In this document: positions 57,978 to 64,000 of the stretch, one piece after another
Layout: each line of letters starts with the position of its first letter
Numbering within the stretch: the stretch's first letter is position 1
NCBI GenBank assembly: GCA_945643635.1
Contig: CALZFC010000004.1
Span: forward strand, 1,884,501-1,948,500
Source: Allodiplogaster sudhausi
Lineage: Eukaryota > Nematoda > Chromadorea > Rhabditida > Diplogasteridae
Reading direction: 5' to 3'
DNA length: 64,000 nucleotides
The notes under the pieces: model-generated
The model's input: only the letters and a program-made list of their open reading frames with translations
Databases searched by the model: none
What the model was told of the DNA's origin: nothing
Program-made: the position numbers and the translations under genes

Positions 57978-58860
57978 CTTCAAATCGTCCACAAAGAATT
58001 GTATTATCAAAAGTTTGGGAAAATATCGTGGCATAAACATAGTTTATAAATCATTCACTCTTTTCCTTTTCGGCCGAGAGCCAATGTTGCGAGGAGGACT
58101 GCTGAGAGGAGGAGAGTAGTATGAAGGCCATTCCGTGAAATTAGCACAGCCGCTATAATGTGGAAGAAGCAGAAATACATACATATATCGTACCAAAAAG
58201 TAAGAGGAAAATGTCGCTGTTTGACATTTTTCCGTATGAGTAGAAAGAAAAGGAAGAGATGTATAAAGGAATTCGGAGGCGGTGCCTTCTACTTAAATTT
58301 CCTGTAGGTACATATAGCGTGGTAGGCTTTCAGTTTTTTCATATATCTCTTTTCGCTGAAGTGTGGGAAGCATCTGAGATGATCTTACTACTTTCAGAGT
58401 GGCAGAAGAGGAGGGAGAGTGTTAGGAGAGAGAGAGAGAGCGAGAGAGAGAGAGATAGAGAGAGAGATTGAGAGAGTCTTCGATCTTCATGGGGAGAACC
58501 ATTGACTCTACTTGTAAGGCAATAGCGTCGAAACATTTTCTCAGAGCAGATTGGAACATTGCGAGCGCTTCGTTCCAAATCAGCTACTTTGGCGGTACGT
58601 CATCGGTATGCTTTCATTCATTTTATTAGCGCAGAAATTCTCACAATTAGATTACAAGCTTTACATATATGTATGCACATACAACTGATATTTTTCGATT
58701 GCTAGAAGAAGGTTTCCCAGGCGAATAAAGACGATCATCTCCGACCTCACAATTTCACTCGAACTGCCAATTCACCTGAACTTAATATTTCTCCAATTTA
58801 CTTCCGTAAAACAGACAAAAATAGACAGTTTATATTGTATGTATATTCAGGACCAACGGA
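57978..58860. other. Upstream region of channel gene, GA tract
   Basis: Minus strand near 58070-58130 reads a hydrophobic run (TLLLSAVLLATLALG) that could be the signal peptide of the ligand-gated channel, but no ATG is in frame. A GA run lies at 58415-58465. Nothing else is supported. Confidence 0.4.
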
Positions 58861-58969
58861 CATTGAGCCCTTCTTCAACTAAATTGCCTACGACGTGCCT
58901 TCATGCATTTTTAAATCACATTCTTTATTCCAACAATTGACCAGACATCAAATCTTTATCGAAGAACTC

Positions 58970-59350
58970 ATTGTCAGTATGAGCCAGGCCATGTTTGGAA
59001 TGTGAAGGGCGGAGAAGACGAGGAAGCATGCGTTACGAAGAGAGAGCAGACGACTGAGACAGTCGAGAGAGATGAGGGAGAATGAGATGAAGCGGCGTCG
59101 GTGGTAGCCAATTCATACATATATGTATGTAGCTACATATACATATTCGCATCAGGTAACAGACCCGAGTCAACAAATTGTATACTCTTGTAATGCTGCA
59201 TTTGACAATGTCTCACGGCATGAACCAGAACATGTTTGCAATATGAAGGACAAAGAAGAAGAGGAAGAACGCGTTCCGAAGAGTTAATATGTAGCAAACG
59301 ATGTTCTTGAAAAAAGAGACAGGAAGACTAAGCTGAAGTCGGTGCTGAGA
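58970..59350 (-). pseudogene. Membrane-segment-like exons, block copy 2
   Basis: Counterparts of 45074-45203 and 45315-45470 with a few changes (stop codon after MAWLI-like end altered). See that entry. Confidence 0.4.
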
Positions 59351-59652
59351 TCGAGATGTATACATGAATACATGAATATATCCATGTACTTTATTGCAAA
59401 ATGATTGTAAAAAAAAATGTAAGCAGAGTTGTTTTCACAATGTGCCTCGTCTATAATCTTTTACCTTAAATGAGTGAAGTAGCATAACTAGATTCATGCA
59501 AAATTAGAATATTACCTAAATGAGTCTCGACAATTGCGTGATGTTTCCAAGCGTCCAACCCGCGCGCTCATTGACTTTCTCGCATCTTCTTCTGCTCTTC
59601 AAGTGCGATCATCTTCTACGTCTCTCCCTCTCTCTCTCTCTCTCAAATAAAC

Positions 59653-59960
59653 CTCTTTTCCAGCTCGTCTCCGATTGTACGGATTGGTGTTGCAGAAGGT
59701 TACGGTGGGAAGTTCCTGTGGCCCGGAATTTTCATAATGGACTTGAACCAACTCAACCTGCATACATAGCGTAGTCGACGGTCGTTGCCATGTGAGAAGG
59801 AAAGGCGAGGTAGCGGACGACGAATAGAGCGACAAAGGCAATCCCACTATCCAAAAGAAGTCCATAATTCTTGTCAATGGTTATTTCAATGGACTGTGTT
59901 TTCTTTGTAACCTTTGTACTCGCTTCACAACTTACAGCACAATTGATGCGATTCTCCAAT
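59653..59960 (-). pseudogene. DEG/ENaC N-terminal exons, block copy 2
   Basis: Minus-strand exons: a short first exon ending at 59936 (ENRINCA), TM1 exon 59758-59893 (DSGIAFVALFVVRYLAFPSH) and 59653-59715 (LPTVTFCNTNPYN). Both introns are about 42-44 bp with good GT/AG ends. The last exon is one base longer than in copy 1, which breaks phase, whereas copy 1 has lost splice sites. The two copies are thus damaged in different ways. Confidence 0.75.
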
Positions 59961-61256
59961 AGATTCGCTCAATTTCATGGTCGCAGCAGCACAAAAATCG
60001 AACGCATCCAACTGATGACCAGCGAGAAAAGTCAAAGAGGACGTCCAGAAGAGTAGCTTTTGCCCTGAGATACATACAAAGATCTGAAAAGAAGAAAAAC
60101 AATTAATGGAAAGAAGAAATAGTTAACTAAACAGAGAACTATTGTATGTTTTTCAACAATTACAACAATATTTAGTACAATGGAGTTGGACATGAAGACG
60201 CTTCAGTAAAATCAGCTGAATGGAAAAAAGTGACTTTTTCCTCCTCGAATGCACTTTAGGCATCTTTGTTTTCTCGTTTAACATTGCCAGGATGACTTGA
60301 ATGCACTCGCAGCATTGTTTCTTTCTCTCGTCACTCCACTTCATGGCTGCTGCCATGGAAAAGGGAATTTTCTTTTATCTCCGGTGAACTAAATTCCTGA
60401 CCGGAAGATACAAAATTGCACTTTTTTGGCGATGGCGACACTGTGGCCTCGACAATGGATTAACGACTTTTCCACTCATCGTAAACAGATTTCCCTAACA
60501 ACGCCAGAGTCCAAAGTGCGCGGTTGTCTGCGCTTTTAATTCGAGCGCCAATTGCAGATTTTTCGTCATAAGCATACATATAAATATGGTGAAACTCGAT
60601 TATCCCAATATGCAAGCAGCTTACTCCGGACGTGAGGGGAGTTTCCCGAAGATCGAGGTCGCAATGTTCAGGCATTTTTTTCTGTCTCAAATTATCCAAA
60701 ATTAGAGTGTAAGCCAAATTTGTAGAACATGCTTTAAAAAATATGTTCAAAGATCTATGCCGATATGATTCAATACAAGTACAAACTAAAGAGCCGATAT
60801 ACATATGTATGTAAGCCGTTGTGAATGAAATACATAGATGCACCATGGTGCTTGATAAAAGAGAGTTTAACCTGCATAACTCATATGTATGTATGTGTAA
60901 TAGCAAGATGTTGCTATTGTAGTTCACTTCTCTGCGATACGATGTAGAAGACGAGGGAGGGAGAGGGTTTTCACAGGTTTATCTTCTGGAAACTCAGCGA
61001 CACACGCGACGAAAGACACTCAACCGCTCACTAGGCGGGAGACAACTGAGACTCAACCGCTCTCTAAGCGGGAGGAATGCAACACTGATCAGGGAAAGCC
61101 CTGCTAAACCAACAATGACAATGCCTACGTGACATAATGAAACACATAAATGCACTAACAAATAGCAACCACTAAATAACAAGGAGACACTAAACAATGG
61201 GATAACACTACATATGGGAATGAATGGGCAAAAGGGGTTCTAAATGGGCCTGCCCA

Positions 61257-62423
61257 TTACATCCCCCTCCTATCAAGGCGGACGTCCTCGGCCGCTCTTC
61301 TCTGATTGGGGTTGGGGAAAGGCCTTGGCTGCTTGTCTCTTCTGATGATGACGCTGCCGCGAAAAGGTTTTCTGCCGTAGTCGCTGCCACTCATGGATGA
61401 AGATTGTGCGTCGCTCGTTCTCGATTTCGTGAAGTCGCTGCCACCAGCCACGCTCGATTTGCCGCTGCCACCTCTCCACCGCGCCCTTCTCTGCTTCTCA
61501 TGACTTTGCAGAGTTCTACTCTCAATCACTGCACCAATCATGTTCAATCCATTCTGGAACTTCTTCACACATCCGCCATGTGGCCATTCACTCTGCTTCA
61601 CATTTGCTCCAATACTCTTCACCTTCTGAGATTCTTCTCGGTGCTTCTCTCTCCACTTCATCTGCTTCTTTCTCTCTGCTTCTTCTCTTCTTCTCTTCGA
61701 TGGGCACACCCTCTGAATGTGGCCACAACCTCCACACTCATAACACTTCACGCACTTCTTAAATCGGCCACTTCCACCTGAGATACCGCTGCCACTGATA
61801 CTCCTTTCAGAATGGTGCTCGGTCTGCATTCCCATTTCTTCGCTCTTCTTCTTCTCGCTCTCCTTCTCGAATGTGTACGGCGAGAAAATGCTCATGTCCA
61901 TTTTCTCTTCACACTTCTTTCTCATTTGCTCCACTTCTACTTCTTTCCTCTTCAATTCTTCTTCTTGACCTCTGATCACTTTCATCATGTCCTTCATGAG
62001 AGACTGTTGTTCTTTAACCATTTTTACATATGTCACAATGTCAATCCTTTCTTGCGACAAAAGTTCCGTCTTCGCATACACTTCCTTCTTCACGAATCTC
62101 TCAATCTTATTGTTAGTAGTCCTCTCAGCCACTTTATCTCTCATTTCCTCTGCTTTCGATTTCATCACCTTCATTCTATTCTCCATTTTCACGATCACCG
62201 AACCATCACAAGCGGTCGGTTTCTCCTCCTCCTCGTTTCTCTGCTCCTCTCGCTTCTTCCCCCTCATCTCACTTCTCATCTGTGCTCTCTCTGCACTCTC
62301 AGTCTTTCTCTGACTCTCTGCACTCTCTGCACTGTCAGATTCCTCTCTCTGTTCCTCTCGCCTCTTCCTCCTCTTCTCTCTTCTCATTGCACTTTGTCCA
62401 CTCTCGGACATTTCTCCCTTCAT
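61257..62423 (-). CDS. Gag-like protein with CCHC zinc knuckle
   Basis: 388 residues. Residues 1-70 are highly charged (Arg/Glu/Lys), 75-175 probably coiled coil, and a CX2CX4HX4C zinc knuckle lies at Cys227-Cys240, followed by a basic, Ser/Gly-rich tail. This suits a retrotransposon Gag (nucleocapsid function). The stop codon TAA is formed at the junction of the polypurine tract and the LTR (ATGTAA), so the frame runs to the very end of the internal region. No pol gene follows, so mobilisation would need a partner element in trans. Confidence 0.85.
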   Translation of the reverse strand: MKGEMSESGQSAMRREKRRKRREEQREESDSAESAESQRKTESAERAQMRSEMRGKKREEQRNEEEEKPTACDGSVIVKMENRMKVMKSKAEEMRDKVAERTTNNKIERFVKKEVYAKTELLSQERIDIVTYVKMVKEQQSLMKDMMKVIRGQEEELKRKEVEVEQMRKKCEEKMDMSIFSPYTFEKESEKKKSEEMGMQTEHHSERSISGSGISGGSGRFKKCVKCYECGGCGHIQRVCPSKRRREEAERKKQMKWREKHREESQKVKSIGANVKQSEWPHGGCVKKFQNGLNMIGAVIESRTLQSHEKQRRARWRGGSGKSSVAGGSDFTKSRTSDAQSSSMSGSDYGRKPFRGSVIIRRDKQPRPFPNPNQRRAAEDVRLDRRGM

Positions 62424-63054
62424 CCTTGGTCGCGCCCGGTCGACTTTTGATTTGGCACGTAGCCTCTCTTCCTCTTCTCACTTTCGCCTGAGCTTCTTCT
62501 TCGAACCCGGTCGACTTTCAATTCAGCACGCAGGCTCACTCTCTTCTTACTCCTTCTCTCTTCTCTGCACCACGTGTAAGGACGCCGCCTTTCCACACGC
62601 AAAAGCCTCAACACCAAAGTTGTAACTTCGCCACTCCACACAGCACAACACCGGCTCCTCTGCACACTTCCAACTCAGCAAAACGCCCCCACGCTTCTCT
62701 CAGACAGCCCCCTCGCTGATCACAAAGCACACACGCTTTCCTCACAACCGCCTGACGATCACCAGCCACGCCACCAGCTTCTCACTCTGCCACCAGATAG
62801 CCGAAGACACCAGGACAGCCGAAGAACACCAGAAAAGACGGGTGGGCACGAGGCCTCTTTTAACTGGGTGGGCTCAAGGCCTCTTTTGGTTGTTGTTCCC
62901 AAACTCTTCAAAAAGAGCAGGGCCCCCGTAAGCTTATAGTTTTAACAACTGGAGCTGCCGTCGGTGAGAAGAAGTCGCAGCTCAGAGTCGCTTGGAGATG
63001 AGTCGTCGCTTCTTCAGCAAGAAATCTCGGCGGATTCGGTCGGTTCGGCCCCCA
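62424..63054 (-). other. LTR element leader region
   Basis: Between the primer-binding site and the gag ATG: GC-rich, no ORF of note. CACGAGGCCTCTTTTAACTGGGTGGG and CTCAAGGCCTCTTTTGGTTG (62848-62900, positions given) form a short direct repeat. Confidence 0.5.
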
Positions 63055-63420
63055 TGTAATAGCAAGATGTTGCTATTGTAGTTCACTTCTCTGCGATACG
63101 ATGTAGAAGACGAGGGAGGGAGAGGGTTTTCACAGGTTTATCTTCTGGAAACTCAGCGACACACGCGACGAAAGACACTCAACCGCTCACTAGGCGGGAG
63201 ACAACTGAGACTCAACCGCTCTCTAAGCGGGAGGAATGCAACACTGATCAGGGAAAGCCCTGCTAAACCAACAATGACAATGCCTACGTGACATAATGAA
63301 ACACATAAATGCACTAACAAATAGCAACCACTAAATAACAAGGAGACACTAAACAATGGGATAACACTACATATGGGAATGAATGGGCAAAAGGGGTTCT
63401 AAATGGGACTGCCCATTACA

Positions 63421-64000
63421 TATGTGGTATCATTAATCTCAAAGTTGTCGCATCTCCAAACACATCTACATATGTACATATTGATGCACGAATAAACAAA
63501 TAAATGTTCAAACACCTATAATCCCGCGAACTGTGAACTCTCGCGTTGTCAGGCAAATCTGTTTACGAAGAGAAGAGACCCTTGTCGCGGCCAAAATCTC
63601 CTCAACGCGACAGAATGTGCAATTTGGTAGCTTCCACCATAGAATTTGGCTTGTCCGAGATAGAAGGCTATTCTCTTTTAAATGACAGCTGCACCCAAAA
63701 GACAGAGGGATCACGAGAGAAGGAAGCAATGCTACGAGTGCATTCAAGTCATCCTGTCAATGTTTGAGAGAGAGAGAGAAAAAAAGTGCATTCGAGGAGG
63801 AAAAAGTCACTTTTGAGCCAAATCGTCTTTGCAGATATTACTGAGCCATTGCACCACCATTAGAACTAATACTACTGTTATTAATACTAATATTATTTTT
63901 AATATTATAAATATATTAATATTATAAATATAGGGCACAATAATGTTGAGCGAGACAGTAGCGGATAAGAGATTTATCTCACTGTAACCATTAAATTGAT
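63421..64000 (+). repeat. Duplicated block, copy 2 (right part)
   Basis: Matches 47385-47955. The window ends at the point that corresponds to two bases before the ATG of the EGAS-like gene at 47957. Confidence 0.9.

Larger units (their letters stand above)
58870..60895 (+). repeat. Duplicated block, copy 2 (left part)
   Basis: Collinear with 44985-47130. Lacks the SINE-like insertion and is interrupted at 60896 by an LTR retrotransposon; the match resumes at 63421. Confidence 0.9.
60896..63420 (-). mobile_element. Gag-only LTR retrotransposon
   Basis: LTRs 60896-61261 and 63055-63420, each 366 bp with TGTAAT...ATTACA ends and almost no differences. The 4-bp TATG is duplicated at both sides (60892-60895, 63421-63424). 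On the minus strand the primer-binding site (starting TGGGGGCCGAACC) follows the right LTR and a polypurine tract (AGGAGGGGGA) precedes the left one. Internal part is 1.8 kb and holds only a gag-like ORF; no protease, reverse transcriptase or integrase. The paralogous block (47370-47385) shows the empty site. Confidence 0.95.

Noticed and set aside
61404..62491. Plus-strand ORFs opposite the gag frame
   Set aside because: Antisense shadows rich in Leu/Ser/His created by the Arg/Glu/Lys codons of gag.

Overview
This is eukaryotic nuclear DNA and most likely comes from a plant-parasitic nematode of the tylenchid type. The clearest evidence is a family of secreted GH5 endoglucanases carrying a C-terminal CBM2 domain, the arrangement known from nematode cellulases thought to have come from bacteria. 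Introns of about 43-62 bp, DEG/ENaC and ligand-gated channel genes with many small exons, and abundant CT/GA simple repeats and MITE-like elements fit this. The species cannot be named from the window.

Left half (1-38 kb): a cellulase cluster inside a repeat-rich, decaying region. One copy is intact (21072-22504, three exons, 447 aa). One is nearly full length but frameshifted (8699-10093). One has lost its 5' end (32482-33698). Three shorter fragments (26198-26412, 23561-23709, 34054-34180) complete the set. The first 275 bases match the downstream flank of these genes, so another copy probably lies just outside the window. Between the copies are a 170-bp satellite (519-2093), a dispersed repeat of ordered modules present many times, hAT-like GC-rich MITEs (one with an exact 8-bp target duplication), a TTAA-flanked element with long terminal inverted repeats (15001-16643), a 1.3-kb palindrome with a tRNA-like hairpin in its loop (30669-31963), and many exon-like fragments of genes I do not recognise. 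An unidentified minus-strand gene (3510-4399) has three exons that close in phase and is flanked by inverted short tandem repeats.

Right half (38-64 kb): an ion-channel gene cluster with nested duplications. It holds an unidentified plus-strand Lys-rich gene (38551-41176), a minus-strand DEG/ENaC relic (42353-43609), a plus-strand gene joining a signal peptide, a Thr-rich mucin-like region, an EGF-like module and a DEG/ENaC extracellular domain plus second transmembrane segment (47957-51490), and a minus-strand pentameric ligand-gated channel gene (53277-57977) with a PIF/Harbinger element between its exons. A block of about 3 kb (44985-47995) is repeated at 58870-64000. The second copy has since received a gag-only LTR retrotransposon (60896-63420), and the first a tRNA-derived SINE-like insertion. 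Two related palindromes lie beside the DEG/ENaC genes.

Exon boundaries were read by eye from GT/AG sites, reading phase and comparison of paralogous copies. No database search was possible.
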